Assembly: GCA_027488735.1 (NCBI GenBank)
Contig: JAIYBB010000001.1
Span: forward strand, 124,001-188,000
Direction of reading: 5' to 3'
Length of the DNA stretch: 64,000 nucleotides
DNA from: Comamonadaceae bacterium
GTDB lineage: Bacteria; Pseudomonadota; Gammaproteobacteria; Burkholderiales; Burkholderiaceae_C
Shown here: one piece after another, positions 41,195-50,244 of the stretch
Layout of the letters: every line of letters starts with the position of its first letter
How positions within the stretch are numbered: the stretch's first letter is position 1
Notes under the pieces: generated by a model
Told to the model about the DNA's origin: nothing
What the model saw: only the letters and a program-made list of their open reading frames with translations
Database searches by the model: none
Position numbers and translations under genes: made by a program

Positions 41195-42097
41195 GTGAGT
41201 CTTGAAATTTTTTGGATGCAACTTTTCAGTGGCGTCAGCTACACGGCTATTTTGCTGCTGATGTCTTTGGGGCTGGCTATTGTTTTTGGCTTGATGGGCG
41301 TCATCAATATGGCGCATGGGGAACTGATGGCCCTGGGGGCCTATGTGACTTTCTTGGTCGCCAATGTTTTTTTAACGGTGTTTCCTGATTCGGTAGACAC
41401 CTATATTTTGTTTGCCATACCGATCGCTTTTTTGGTCACATTTTTATTCGGTATGTTCCTAGAGTGGTCGGTGGTACGTTGGTTTTATAACCGGCCACTG
41501 GATACATTGCTAGCCACTTGGGGTTTGAGTTTGATTTTGCAACAAACTTACCGTACCGTGTTCGGCCCACAAGAGGTAACTATCCCTATGGCCTCATGGC
41601 TGGATGGTGCCATCGAGCCTTTCACCGGCGTGCAACTGCCCTTGAATCGTATTTTTATTATTGTGCTTACTTTGCTTGTGGTGGGCGTTGTGTATTTGCT
41701 GTTCTTCAAAACCTCCATGGGTTTAAAGGTTCGCGCCATCACCCAAAACCGGGCGATTGCTGAAACGGTGGGTATCAATACACGCCAAGTCGATATGTAC
41801 ACCTTTGCGCTTGGCAGCGGTTTGGCTGGTATTGCGGGTAGCGTGTTCACGATGATCGGCTCTACCAACCCGGGGACTGGGCAGTTGTATATCGTCGATA
41901 CCTTCATCGTGGTTGTATTCGGTGGTGTTGCCAGTCTCATGGGCACTGCGTTGTCGAGTTTCATCATTGCGCAGTTGCAAACGACTTTTGAATTCATGAC
42001 GACCAGCTCCTATGCCAAGGTACTGCTGATGCTGATTGTGGTGGTGATTCTTTACTACCGTCCAAATGGCTTGTTTTCTCCTAAAGTGAGGAGTTGA
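41195..42097 (+). CDS. Amide/urea ABC transporter permease (UrtB/FmdE-like)
   Basis: The 300-residue LivH-type permease has eight or so helices; signatures are LGLAIVFGLMGVINMAHGELMALGAYVTF and LKVRAITQNRAIAETVGINTRQVDMYTFALGSGLAGIAG. It lacks the long N-terminal repeat domain seen in the urtB copy at 51.6 kb. The GTG start at 41195 has GGAG 7 bases upstream and is preferred to an upstream in-frame ATG. Confidence 0.88.
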   Translation: MSLEIFWMQLFSGVSYTAILLLMSLGLAIVFGLMGVINMAHGELMALGAYVTFLVANVFLTVFPDSVDTYILFAIPIAFLVTFLFGMFLEWSVVRWFYNRPLDTLLATWGLSLILQQTYRTVFGPQEVTIPMASWLDGAIEPFTGVQLPLNRIFIIVLTLLVVGVVYLLFFKTSMGLKVRAITQNRAIAETVGINTRQVDMYTFALGSGLAGIAGSVFTMIGSTNPGTGQLYIVDTFIVVVFGGVASLMGTALSSFIIAQLQTTFEFMTTSSYAKVLLMLIVVVILYYRPNGLFSPKVRS

Positions 42098-42098
42098 T

Positions 42099-43148
42099 AT
42101 GCCAAAAGAATTTTTACGACCAAGTTGGTGGGTGAATTTCGCCATCATTTTTGGCTTGCTGTTGTTATTGCCGCTTGTCTCGCCCGAATTCAGGGTGCCA
42201 CTTTATGGCAAGTACTTGTCATTTGCTTTTGTTGCATTGGGCATTGTGCTCAGCTGGGGCTATTGCGGCATTCTCAGTTTGGGTCAGGGCATCTTCTTTG
42301 GGATTGGCGCCTATTCACTGGCTATGTTCTTAAAGTTGGAGGCTTCAAGCCCAGAGCTGCCAGACTTCATGGTTTGGAGCAGCGTGGAGCAATTGCCATT
42401 GGCTTGGATGCCATTCCAAAGTTTCGGTTTTACCTTGTTGTGCATTTTTATATTGCCTGTGTTGGTGGCGTTTCCATTCACCTATTTGATTTTCAAAAAA
42501 CGCGTCAGTGGTGTGTATTTCGCGATTTTGACACTCGCGCTTTCGCTGACGATGACGGTATTGATCATCGGTAGCCAAGGGGGCACGGGCGGCGCCAATG
42601 GCATCACTGATTTCAGCACCTTGCTTGGTTGGGATGTGGCTTCGGACGAAGCACGCAGTCGCTTGTACTACATCATGCTGGGATTGCTGGCGTTGTGCGC
42701 GGCTCTGGTGCAATACCTTGTGTCTTCTCGTTACGGCAAAGTATTGATTGCCATCAGAGACCGTGAAGACCGTGTGCGTTTTTCCGGCTACGACACCGCA
42801 TGGATCAAAGCAGCCACACTGTCAGTGTCCTGCGTGCTCGCATCGATTGGTGGCGCAATGTTTGTATTGTTCACCGGGTTGATCACACCACAACTTGTAG
42901 GCGCGGTCGCTTCAGTTGAAATGATTGTGTATGCCGCCTTTGGTGGGCGTGTATCTGTTTTGGGCGCGGTGTTCGCTGCATTCTCTATTGGTTGGCTCAA
43001 ATCAGCTTTGTCAGAGCAGTTTCCCCAGGGCTGGTTATTCTTTCTGGGTGGATTGTTTTTGCTCGTCACGGCGGTGCTTCCCCAAGGTTTGGCAGGTTTG
43101 CTTGGCATGTTTAAAAAACGAACAAAAGCTGCAGGTGACAGCCAATGA
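42099..43148 (+). CDS. Amide/urea ABC transporter permease (UrtC/FmdF-like)
   Basis: The 349-residue LivM-type permease has the family loop GTGGANGITDFSTLLG and the VLIAIRDREDRVRFSGYDTAWIKAATLSVSC segment. It pairs with the permease that ends 1 base upstream. The start has GAGGAG upstream. The stop overlaps the next gene by 4 bases. Confidence 0.9.
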   Translation: MPKEFLRPSWWVNFAIIFGLLLLLPLVSPEFRVPLYGKYLSFAFVALGIVLSWGYCGILSLGQGIFFGIGAYSLAMFLKLEASSPELPDFMVWSSVEQLPLAWMPFQSFGFTLLCIFILPVLVAFPFTYLIFKKRVSGVYFAILTLALSLTMTVLIIGSQGGTGGANGITDFSTLLGWDVASDEARSRLYYIMLGLLALCAALVQYLVSSRYGKVLIAIRDREDRVRFSGYDTAWIKAATLSVSCVLASIGGAMFVLFTGLITPQLVGAVASVEMIVYAAFGGRVSVLGAVFAAFSIGWLKSALSEQFPQGWLFFLGGLFLLVTAVLPQGLAGLLGMFKKRTKAAGDSQ

Positions 43149-43882
43149 GCAAGCAGTCATTATTAGAGGTACGTGATTTACTGGTCCGTTTTGGTGGCTT
43201 TGTCGCCATTGACCATGTCAATTTGACCGTCGAGTCAGGCGAAATCCGATGCATCATCGGGCCCAATGGCGCTGGCAAAACCACTTTGCTTGACGCGATA
43301 TGCGGCAAGACACCAGCGACACAGGGCAGTATTTTTTTCAAAGGTGTGCGAATTGACAGCGAGAGTGAATTCAAGCGCACCCGCATGGGCATGGGCAGAA
43401 AATTCCAGACGCCATCTGTCTATGATGATTTAACGGTTTACCAGAACATACAAATTTCGGTACCCAAAGGGCAGAGTATGTTGTCTGCCATTTTCAACAG
43501 TGACGACCAGTTCAATCAAGAAATTCTGGAAGTAGCGCAGACCACCAATCTGGTTCAGTTCCTGGACGTACAAGCAGGCACTCTGAGTCATGGCCAAAAG
43601 CAATGGCTGGAAATAGCGATGCTGTTGGTGCAGCATCCGCAATTGCTTTTGCTAGATGAGCCAGTTGCCGGCATGAGCTTGAAAGAGCGTGACCAAACTG
43701 TCGATTTGATTCAACGTATTTCAGCTATTCAAGCGATTGTCGTGATTGAGCATGACATGGATTTTGTCAAGAAGCTGTCTGGCAATGTCACGGTTTTGCA
43801 CCAAGGAGCGATCTTGTGCGAAGGCTTGATTGAGCAAATTCAGGCAGATCCGCGAGTGCGTGAAGTCTACTTAGGCGATTAG
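43145..43882 (+). CDS. Amide/urea ABC transporter ATPase (UrtD-like)
   Basis: The 245-residue LivG/UrtD-type ATPase has Walker A IIGPNGAGKTTLLDAI, signature LSHGQKQWLEIAMLL (the LSHGQ form typical of UrtD) and Walker B LLLLDEPVAGMS. It overlaps the UrtC-like gene by 4 bases and precedes the second ATPase by 11 bases. Confidence 0.92.
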   Translation: MSKQSLLEVRDLLVRFGGFVAIDHVNLTVESGEIRCIIGPNGAGKTTLLDAICGKTPATQGSIFFKGVRIDSESEFKRTRMGMGRKFQTPSVYDDLTVYQNIQISVPKGQSMLSAIFNSDDQFNQEILEVAQTTNLVQFLDVQAGTLSHGQKQWLEIAMLLVQHPQLLLLDEPVAGMSLKERDQTVDLIQRISAIQAIVVIEHDMDFVKKLSGNVTVLHQGAILCEGLIEQIQADPRVREVYLGD

Positions 43883-43893
43883 AGGATCAGGGA

Positions 43894-44589
43894 ATGACTT
43901 TGCTACACACAACAGACTTAATGGCTGGCTATGGACAAAGCATTGTTTTACATGGCGTGTCTTTTGATATGAAGGCACACGAAGCAGTGGCTGTGGTTGG
44001 AAAAAATGGCATGTCCAAGTCTACTTTTTTCAAAACACTGATGGGCTTGTTGCCTGTGCATTCAGGTCGAATTGAGTTTATGGGGCAAGACATCACGCGC
44101 TTGCCGGTGTTTGAGCGCGCTCGCATGGGAATGGCTTATGTGCCGCAAGGGCGCTTGTTGTTCAGTCAGTTGACCGTAGAAGAAAACCTGTTGTCTTCTC
44201 TCAATACTGGACGACTCAAAAAAATTCCTGATCTGGTGTATGAATTGTTTCCGGTGCTGTCGCAGATGAAGGATCGCAAAGCGGGTAATTTGTCCGGCGG
44301 CCAACAACAGATGGTTGCTATCGGCAGAGCTTTGACGGCGGGCCCCAAACTTTTGATTTTGGATGAGCCAACCGAGGGGATTCAGCCTTCCATCATCAAA
44401 GAAATTGCAACAGCGCTGATCAAGTTGCAGCAGGCAACCGATTGCACGGTTTTGTTGTCAGAGCAGGTGTTGAGTTTTGCGGTCAGTGTGGCTGATCGTT
44501 TGGTTGTCCTGGAGCGCGGTGCCATCGTGCATAGCTGCGGTAAGGATGCAGGGGAAGTGGATGCCGTCAAGGCATTTTTGACAATTTAA
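43894..44589 (+). CDS. Amide/urea ABC transporter ATPase (UrtE-like) with altered Walker A
   Basis: The 231-residue LivF/UrtE-type ATPase has signature [16 protein letters not shown] and Walker [15 protein letters not shown]. Its Walker A reads [10 protein letters not shown] instead of GxxGxGKS/T, so the glycine before the lysine is serine. This may slow hydrolysis; the partner ATPase has an intact site. The urtE copy at 55.2 kb has the normal motif (GRNGVGKT). Confidence 0.9.
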   Translation: MTLLHTTDLMAGYGQSIVLHGVSFDMKAHEAVAVVGKNGMSKSTFFKTLMGLLPVHSGRIEFMGQDITRLPVFERARMGMAYVPQGRLLFSQLTVEENLLSSLNTGRLKKIPDLVYELFPVLSQMKDRKAGNLSGGQQQMVAIGRALTAGPKLLILDEPTEGIQPSIIKEIATALIKLQQATDCTVLLSEQVLSFAVSVADRLVVLERGAIVHSCGKDAGEVDAVKAFLTI

Positions 44590-44609
44590 CAATTCACAGG
44601 AGAACTCTA

Positions 44610-45647
44610 ATGAGACATGGTGATATTTCAAGCAGCAAGGATTGCGTCGGGGTTGCAGTTGTTAACTACAAAATGCCCCGCTTGCACACCAAGGCAGAGG
44701 TATTGGATAACGCGCGCAAGATTGGTGACATGCTGGTCGGCATGAAGCAAGGTTTGCCAGGCATGGACTTGGTGATCTTCCCCGAATACTCCACCCACGG
44801 CATCATGTATGACTCCAAGGAGATGTACGACACGGCCGCCACGGTGCCCGGCGAAGAGACTGAAATTTTCGCGGCAGCCTGCCGCAAGGCCAAGGTTTGG
44901 GGCGTGTTCTCTTTGACCGGCGAACGTCACGAAGAGCATCCGAAAAAAGCACCCTACAACACCTTGATTCTGATGAATGACAAAGGTGAAATTGTGCAGA
45001 AGTACCGCAAGATCATGCCTTGGGTGCCTATTGAAGGTTGGTATCCAGGCGACTGCACTTATGTGTCCGATGGCCCTAAAGGCATGAAGATCAGTCTCAT
45101 CATTTGTGACGATGGCAACTACCCCGAAATTTGGCGCGATTGCGCGATGCGCGGCGCTGAATTGATTGTGCGTTGCCAAGGCTATATGTACCCCGCCAAA
45201 GACCAACAAGTCATCGTGGCCAAGGCCATGGCGTGGATGAACAATTGCTACGTTGCTGTTGCCAATGCATCCGGCTTTGATGGTGTGTACTCATATTTCG
45301 GTCACTCTGCCATCGTGGGCTTTGATGGCCGCACACTGGGCGAATGCGGTGAAGAGGACATGGGCATTCAGTATGCAGAGCTCTCGGTCAGTTTGATCCG
45401 TGACGCACGCCGTACCATGCAGTCCCAAAACCATTTGTACAAGTTGCTTCACCGTGGGTACACCGGAAAAATCAATTCCGGCGAAGACGCCAATGGCGTG
45501 GCAGCATGTCCGTTTGAGTTTTATTCCAAATGGATCAACGATCCAGAGGGCACTCGCAAAATGGTTGAATCCATTACCCGGTCCACACCCGGAACGGACG
45601 AGGCGCCGATTGAGGGCATCCCCAACCAATCCACCAAGCACCGTTGA
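44610..45647 (+). CDS. amiE: Aliphatic amidase AmiE
   Basis: The 345-residue nitrilase-superfamily enzyme hydrolyses short aliphatic amides to acid and ammonia. The catalytic triad falls at E59 (FPEYSTHG), K134 (YRKIMPW) and C166 ([10 protein letters not shown]), the same numbers as in the Pseudomonas enzyme. The C-terminal region ([21 protein letters not shown]) is also typical. The ribosome site CAGGAG is clear. It follows the transporter by 20 bases, so import and hydrolysis are coupled. Confidence 0.97.
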   Translation: MRHGDISSSKDCVGVAVVNYKMPRLHTKAEVLDNARKIGDMLVGMKQGLPGMDLVIFPEYSTHGIMYDSKEMYDTAATVPGEETEIFAAACRKAKVWGVFSLTGERHEEHPKKAPYNTLILMNDKGEIVQKYRKIMPWVPIEGWYPGDCTYVSDGPKGMKISLIICDDGNYPEIWRDCAMRGAELIVRCQGYMYPAKDQQVIVAKAMAWMNNCYVAVANASGFDGVYSYFGHSAIVGFDGRTLGECGEEDMGIQYAELSVSLIRDARRTMQSQNHLYKLLHRGYTGKINSGEDANGVAACPFEFYSKWINDPEGTRKMVESITRSTPGTDEAPIEGIPNQSTKHR

Positions 45648-45743
45648 CACCCATCTAACCCAGGCGCCTCAGCTTGCAGTGTTTGGCAAGCGAGGTGCCG
45701 ATGGTGTTCACCAACAATGCCTTCTTAACCCGGTGATTTCCCT

Positions 45744-46529
45744 TTGACTATTTCCTACCATCCGCTTGGTGACGAAGAGCAGGTTTTCCGCCAGGCTTTC
45801 AACCACCATCTGCCGTTACTCATCAAAGGCCCTACCGGGTGCGGCAAAACACGTTTTGTCGAGTACATGGCGCAAGCGTTGAAGTTGCCGATGTGGACAG
45901 TCGCTTGCAATGAGGACACCAGTGCCAGCGATCTGGTGGGACGCTATATCCTGAAAGGCAATGAGACGCCTTGGATAGATGGACCACTCACGCAAGCCGT
46001 CAGACAAGGCGGCATTTGTTATTTGGATGAAGTGATTGAGGCCCGTCAAGAAGCGTTGGTGGTATTGAATGCATTGGCTGACCATCGGCGTCAATTGTTC
46101 ATAGACAAGACCAATGAAGTCTTGCATGCACCTGCCCATTTCATGTTGGTGGTTTCGTACAACCCAGGCTACCAGACTGTGATGCGCGACTTGAAAGAAT
46201 CGATCAAGCAGCGTTTCGTGGCTGTGCGTTTTAACTACCCGGCTATTGAACTAGAACAGACGATCATCGCCAGTGAATCCGGTTGTTCTTTGGCGCTGGC
46301 TCGCGCACTTGCAAATTTCGGTGCCAGTTCACGCAAGATGGCGGGAAGCGGTTTGTTTGAAGGTGTATCAACCCGCATGTTGATCCATGCGGCTAAGTTG
46401 ATGTCACAAAAGACGGGGCATCAACATCTGTTGGAGGCGGCATTGATTGACCCTGTCACGGATGAGCCCACCATCAGAGCAAGTTTGTTGGCATTGCTTC
46501 CACTGGTTATGGCTGCAGTTCACATGTGA
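45744..46529 (+). CDS. MoxR-type AAA+ ATPase (CbbQ/NirQ/NorQ family)
   Basis: The 261-residue ATPase starts with TTG at 45744, 96 bases after amiE. Walker A is GPTGCGKT (about residues 29-36), Walker B GGICYLDEVIEA and the second region FMLVVSYNPGYQ with RFVAVRFNYP. CbbQ/NorQ proteins remodel or activate partner enzymes together with VWA-domain proteins. Its VWA partner is the next gene. Here the likely client is the amidase or the amide transport/sensing system; this is inference from the operon. Confidence 0.88.
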   Translation: MTISYHPLGDEEQVFRQAFNHHLPLLIKGPTGCGKTRFVEYMAQALKLPMWTVACNEDTSASDLVGRYILKGNETPWIDGPLTQAVRQGGICYLDEVIEARQEALVVLNALADHRRQLFIDKTNEVLHAPAHFMLVVSYNPGYQTVMRDLKESIKQRFVAVRFNYPAIELEQTIIASESGCSLALARALANFGASSRKMAGSGLFEGVSTRMLIHAAKLMSQKTGHQHLLEAALIDPVTDEPTIRASLLALLPLVMAAVHM

Positions 46530-46539
46530 TCACGCCGCC

Positions 46540-48168
46540 ATGGACACCGTGATTGCAGATAAATGGCTTGAATCCGTCTTCCGTGGTTTACAGCTTCCTT
46601 CCCAAAGCTTGCCAGTCGTGTCGGTGGCGCGAAACCAGCAACAGCAGCGATTGGCCATCACGCCATTTGGTTTGTCATTGCCGCACAGTTTGTCGCAGCA
46701 GCTTTCAGGTGTGCTCAAGGGTGACTATCAGCCCGTCGATTTGCTGTGCATGGTGGCACACGCCAAAGCCCACTTAAAGCACTCCGCGTTTTTTCAGCCC
46801 GTAGGCAAGTTCAAACATCTGTCCTTGGCACTTATCTCTTTGCTGGAAGATGAAAGGGTGGAGCGCTTGATCAGTGAAGACATTGAAGGCATGGGGGCGG
46901 TGTTCACTTCGCGCATGGATCACGAGCAGGCGCTGAGCATTGGTGGCGTCGAAACCCAGTTGGCCAAAATGTCTGTGTGTTTGAATCAAAGACACAATGT
47001 GTATGAAGATTATTGGTGCGGTAAAGCGCTGGACATGTATGAGCAGGCCTTGAGCAGCGGCGGTGGGTTTGCTGCATTGCGCGAAGCAGGGTCGATTTTG
47101 GCCAATGACCTGGGCCAAATGCGTTATCGGTTTGACCATACGAAATATGCAGTCTGGCCGGCTTACCGGGACGACAACTCCATCCTTTGGACAGATGCGG
47201 CGGCTGAACAAAAAGTACAGGAAACCATCTCCCATTCACGCAACAGTTCAGCCCAAGAGCAAGACCTGCCGCCTGAAGAAGAGAAACTGATTTTTTACTA
47301 TGACGAATGGAATGCAACTACGCAAAGCCTGAACAAGGCTTTTGTCACTGTGAACCATTCGGGCTTGTTGCCGGCTTCTGGCTTAGCGCGTGTGCCCCTT
47401 CGTGATGCACACACTGCATATTTGAAAACCCGCAGAAAGCGGGCTATGCGTGGTGAATTCAAGTTATCAGTCGATTCGAGTGAACAGCTTTGGCTTGACA
47501 AAGCCATAGAGCGAAATATCGATTTGCGTTGCCATATTTCACCCAATGAACATATTTTTCAGCAGTGGCAAAGACAGCAATTGAGTGCAGGCGTGATGGT
47601 TCTGATAGATGCATCCGAATCTGCCAACGACCGCATCGCAGGCAGCTACACCAGTATTCTTGATCTGGAAAAAAAAGCCATTAGCTATCTGGCAGATTTT
47701 TTTCAATCATCGCGTATTCCTTTTGCCGTATCGAGTTTTCATTCCAATACCAAAGACGATGTCAGCATTACCCTGCACAAGGATTTTGTGTCGCCATGGT
47801 CTGACACGCAGCGCAAAGCTCTGCAAGAATTGCAGGCTCACTGTTCCACCAGACTCGGTACCGCACTGCGGCATATGCACAGTTTGTGTGCAAACCGGCT
47901 GCAGCAACCCATGGTGTTGGTGTTGACAGACGGTGTGCCCAGTGACGTTGATTGCCCGGACGAAAATTATTTATGGCAAGACAGCCAATTTGCAGTGGCT
48001 CAATTGAAAGAAGAAGGCACCAGCGTGATGTGCTTGAAGATAGGCGCTTCGCAGGCGAAGATTTGCCAGCAAATCTTTGGCGTGTCGCAAACGGTGTTTT
48101 GTGAGGCGGATAAAATTGAACTCGCTATACGCAATGTATTAAAAAAAATCAGAAAGAGTATTCCATGA
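46540..48168 (+). CDS. VWA-domain protein (CbbO/NorD-like), partner of MoxR ATPase
   Basis: The 542-residue protein has a helical N-terminal domain and a C-terminal von Willebrand A domain with MIDAS MVLIDASESANDR and the VLVLTDGVPSDVDCPDENYL strand. Start MDTVIAD at 46540, 10 bases after the ATPase stop, was chosen over a longer frame overlapping that gene. NorD/CbbO partners link the MoxR hexamer to its client. Its stop overlaps the next gene by 4 bases, so it belongs to the amide operon. Confidence 0.85.
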   Translation: MDTVIADKWLESVFRGLQLPSQSLPVVSVARNQQQQRLAITPFGLSLPHSLSQQLSGVLKGDYQPVDLLCMVAHAKAHLKHSAFFQPVGKFKHLSLALISLLEDERVERLISEDIEGMGAVFTSRMDHEQALSIGGVETQLAKMSVCLNQRHNVYEDYWCGKALDMYEQALSSGGGFAALREAGSILANDLGQMRYRFDHTKYAVWPAYRDDNSILWTDAAAEQKVQETISHSRNSSAQEQDLPPEEEKLIFYYDEWNATTQSLNKAFVTVNHSGLLPASGLARVPLRDAHTAYLKTRRKRAMRGEFKLSVDSSEQLWLDKAIERNIDLRCHISPNEHIFQQWQRQQLSAGVMVLIDASESANDRIAGSYTSILDLEKKAISYLADFFQSSRIPFAVSSFHSNTKDDVSITLHKDFVSPWSDTQRKALQELQAHCSTRLGTALRHMHSLCANRLQQPMVLVLTDGVPSDVDCPDENYLWQDSQFAVAQLKEEGTSVMCLKIGASQAKICQQIFGVSQTVFCEADKIELAIRNVLKKIRKSIP

Positions 48169-49280
48169 AGACCGTTATTCCTGTGGGCGTACTTTTTTCG
48201 CAAACAGGCGCTACATCCGTGATTGAGAAAACACAGTTACATGCCACCTTGCTAGCGATTGAAGAGGCCAACGTTGTGTTGTCAGCGCACGGTTTGGAAA
48301 TCAAGCCTTTTTACATGGATCCTCAATCAGACCCCTTCCTTTTTTCTTCAATGAGTGAGAAGTTGATTGCTGAGCAGGGTGTGACGGTCATCTTCGGTTG
48401 CTATACATCCATCAGCCGAAAGTCAGTGCTGCCGGTGATTGAAAAACACAACAAACTGCTTTTTTACCCCACCTTGTATGAAGGCTTTGAGTTTTCACCG
48501 AATGTCATTTATACCGGCGCGTGTCCCAATCAAAACATCATTATCTTGGCTGAATTCATGTTCTCCAAGTTTGGGAAAAATTGTTATTTGGTCGGTTCTG
48601 ACTATGTTTACCCTTACGAGTCCAACCGCATCATGAAAGACATGGTCAATGGCTTCGGCGGAAAAATCATGGGTGAGCATTACCTCAGCCTAGAGGCTTC
48701 TCATGCTGAATTCAGACCTGTGCTCGATGACATTGCCGCGTGTCAGCCCGACTTTATTTTTTCAACCGTGGTGGGTTCGTCCACAGCTGCTTTGTATGAA
48801 ACATATGCGCAAGCCGGTTTGCAGCCGCTGACTTTGCCTATCGCCAGTTTGACCACCTCCGAGGCTGAGTTGACGAGCATGCAGCCATTTGCCCGAGCAG
48901 ACCACTTCACTGCGGCACCTTTCTTCGCCTCCATGCTCAAGCATTCACCCGTGCCTTCTTGGCAGCAATTGGCAACCCACACCAGTGAAGTGCCTATCAA
49001 TCAATGCTGGGAATCCGCCTATTTTCAAGTTATGCTGTTTGCCAAAGCACTCATTGAGGCCGAAGACATGCAAACAGAAAGTTTGCTTAAAGTGTTGCGC
49101 GGTATGGAAGTAGAAGCGCCCCAAGGTCGTGTGCGTATTGACCCTGACAACAACCATTGCTGGGTGTATTCGCGCATCGGCAAATCCAGGGCTGATGGTA
49201 ATTTTGAAATTGTGAAGGAATCCAAGAGGACAGTGCGGCCTGACCCGTATTTGATGTCCTATGCTATTTCTGCTTTATAG
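48165..49280 (+). CDS. amiC: AmiC-like amide-sensing regulator
   Basis: The 371-residue protein is homologous to the periplasmic amide/urea-binding proteins (VIFGCYTSISRKSVLPVIEKHNKLLFYPTLYEGFE, FSTVVGSSTAALYE) but begins directly with IPVGVLFSQTGATSV and has no signal peptide. That is the feature of AmiC, the cytoplasmic sensor that holds AmiR inactive until amide binds. It lies 65 bases before the amiR-like gene. Confidence 0.88.
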   Translation: MKTVIPVGVLFSQTGATSVIEKTQLHATLLAIEEANVVLSAHGLEIKPFYMDPQSDPFLFSSMSEKLIAEQGVTVIFGCYTSISRKSVLPVIEKHNKLLFYPTLYEGFEFSPNVIYTGACPNQNIIILAEFMFSKFGKNCYLVGSDYVYPYESNRIMKDMVNGFGGKIMGEHYLSLEASHAEFRPVLDDIAACQPDFIFSTVVGSSTAALYETYAQAGLQPLTLPIASLTTSEAELTSMQPFARADHFTAAPFFASMLKHSPVPSWQQLATHTSEVPINQCWESAYFQVMLFAKALIEAEDMQTESLLKVLRGMEVEAPQGRVRIDPDNNHCWVYSRIGKSRADGNFEIVKESKRTVRPDPYLMSYAISAL

Positions 49281-49345
49281 TTTTTTGTCTTTGACAGTGT
49301 GAGCTTTTCGTCGCCTTTGTAGATTATCTTCATCAGGGAGGACTT

Positions 49346-50020
49346 ATGGAACAGCGAGATGTTGTTGCAGGTTTGCGCCAAATGCAGGTGGGACTGTGCC
49401 ATCCGATCGGTGCTGAATGCCGTTTGATTTCGCAGCAACTTGAGCGACTGGGCATGACATACAAGCAAGTATGGCCACCTGTGATGAATGATTTGCTCGG
49501 CGTCGATCTGGTAGTACTGGCGCTGGTGCCTGAGGCCTTCATCAAGATTGACAAGGCCTTGCTTCAAACGTTGAAAAATAAAATCGTCGTGTCTGTGTTG
49601 CAGTTTGAGAGCCCGACAGTACTCGATTTGGCTTGTCAGTTGAATTCATCATCGCTGTTGTTTTCACCGGTCAAACCGTTTGGTGTGTTGTCAGCCATTG
49701 TGCTGGCTGTCAACCAGCACAAGGTGCGTGAAGATTTGTTAAAGCGCATCCATAAGCTGGAAGGTCGGGTGGAATCTGTTCGCATCATTGAACAAGCCAA
49801 GCGCTTTCTCATGGACACCAGCGGCATCAGCGACACCGAGGCTTTCAAGATCATTCGCAATCGCTCCATGGACAAACGCTGTTCAGTAGAAGATGTCGCG
49901 CTCAGCATCATCACGGCCAAGGATGCACTGGAGTCTGCACTTGGCGAAACCAGTCCAGTCAGTTCACTTAAGTCTGAAAACAAGTCCAAAGCGACAGGGT
50001 CTGTGGTCCGTATCAAATAG
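49346..50020 (+). CDS. amiR: AmiR-like ANTAR antiterminator
   Basis: The 224-residue protein has an N-terminal pseudo-receiver domain, a coiled coil (DLLKRIHKLEGRVESV) and a C-terminal ANTAR RNA-binding domain (IIEQAKRFLMDTSGISDTEAFKIIRNRSMDKRCSVEDVALSII). In Pseudomonas, AmiR frees the amidase leader from termination when released from AmiC. The leader terminator at 39849-39890 is the obvious target. A GGGAGG ribosome site supports ATG 49346. Confidence 0.9.
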   Translation: MEQRDVVAGLRQMQVGLCHPIGAECRLISQQLERLGMTYKQVWPPVMNDLLGVDLVVLALVPEAFIKIDKALLQTLKNKIVVSVLQFESPTVLDLACQLNSSSLLFSPVKPFGVLSAIVLAVNQHKVREDLLKRIHKLEGRVESVRIIEQAKRFLMDTSGISDTEAFKIIRNRSMDKRCSVEDVALSIITAKDALESALGETSPVSSLKSENKSKATGSVVRIK

Positions 50021-50162
50021 AAAATGGCAGGCATATTGAATTCGGCACTTCTTTGGCGCTGAGTTCTTCTGATGCACCTCAACAGGGCTCAGATTCGGTG
50101 CGGTCCAAGATACCCAAGCCGATTTCATGCACTTAAATAGTTCAAAATCTTGATTTATTGCT

Positions 50163-50178
50163 TGGCACAAGGCTTGCA
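50163..50178 (+). promoter_or_regulatory. Sigma54-type promoter for urtA
   Basis: TGGCAC-AAGGC-TTGCA matches the -24/-12 consensus at every defined base. It is 66 bases upstream of urtA. The rest of the 224-base amiR-urtA gap shows only scattered GCAC/GTGC half-sites and no clear NtrC site. Confidence 0.85.
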
Positions 50179-50244
50179 AAGGTAGTTGGCGCAGCCCACA
50201 AGGCGCGCTTCTTCTAACCCTTGTATTGATTTGGAGCCCCTCGC

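Noticed and set aside
46447..46539. Longer N terminus for the VWA protein
   Set aside because: It would overlap the MoxR ATPase gene by 83 bases and adds a Cys/Trp-rich stretch without family support; ATG 46540 follows directly after the ATPase stop.
50072..50100. NtrC site before urtA (GCAC ... GTGC)
   Set aside because: The half-sites are 20 bases apart, not 7, so they do not form the dimer site.
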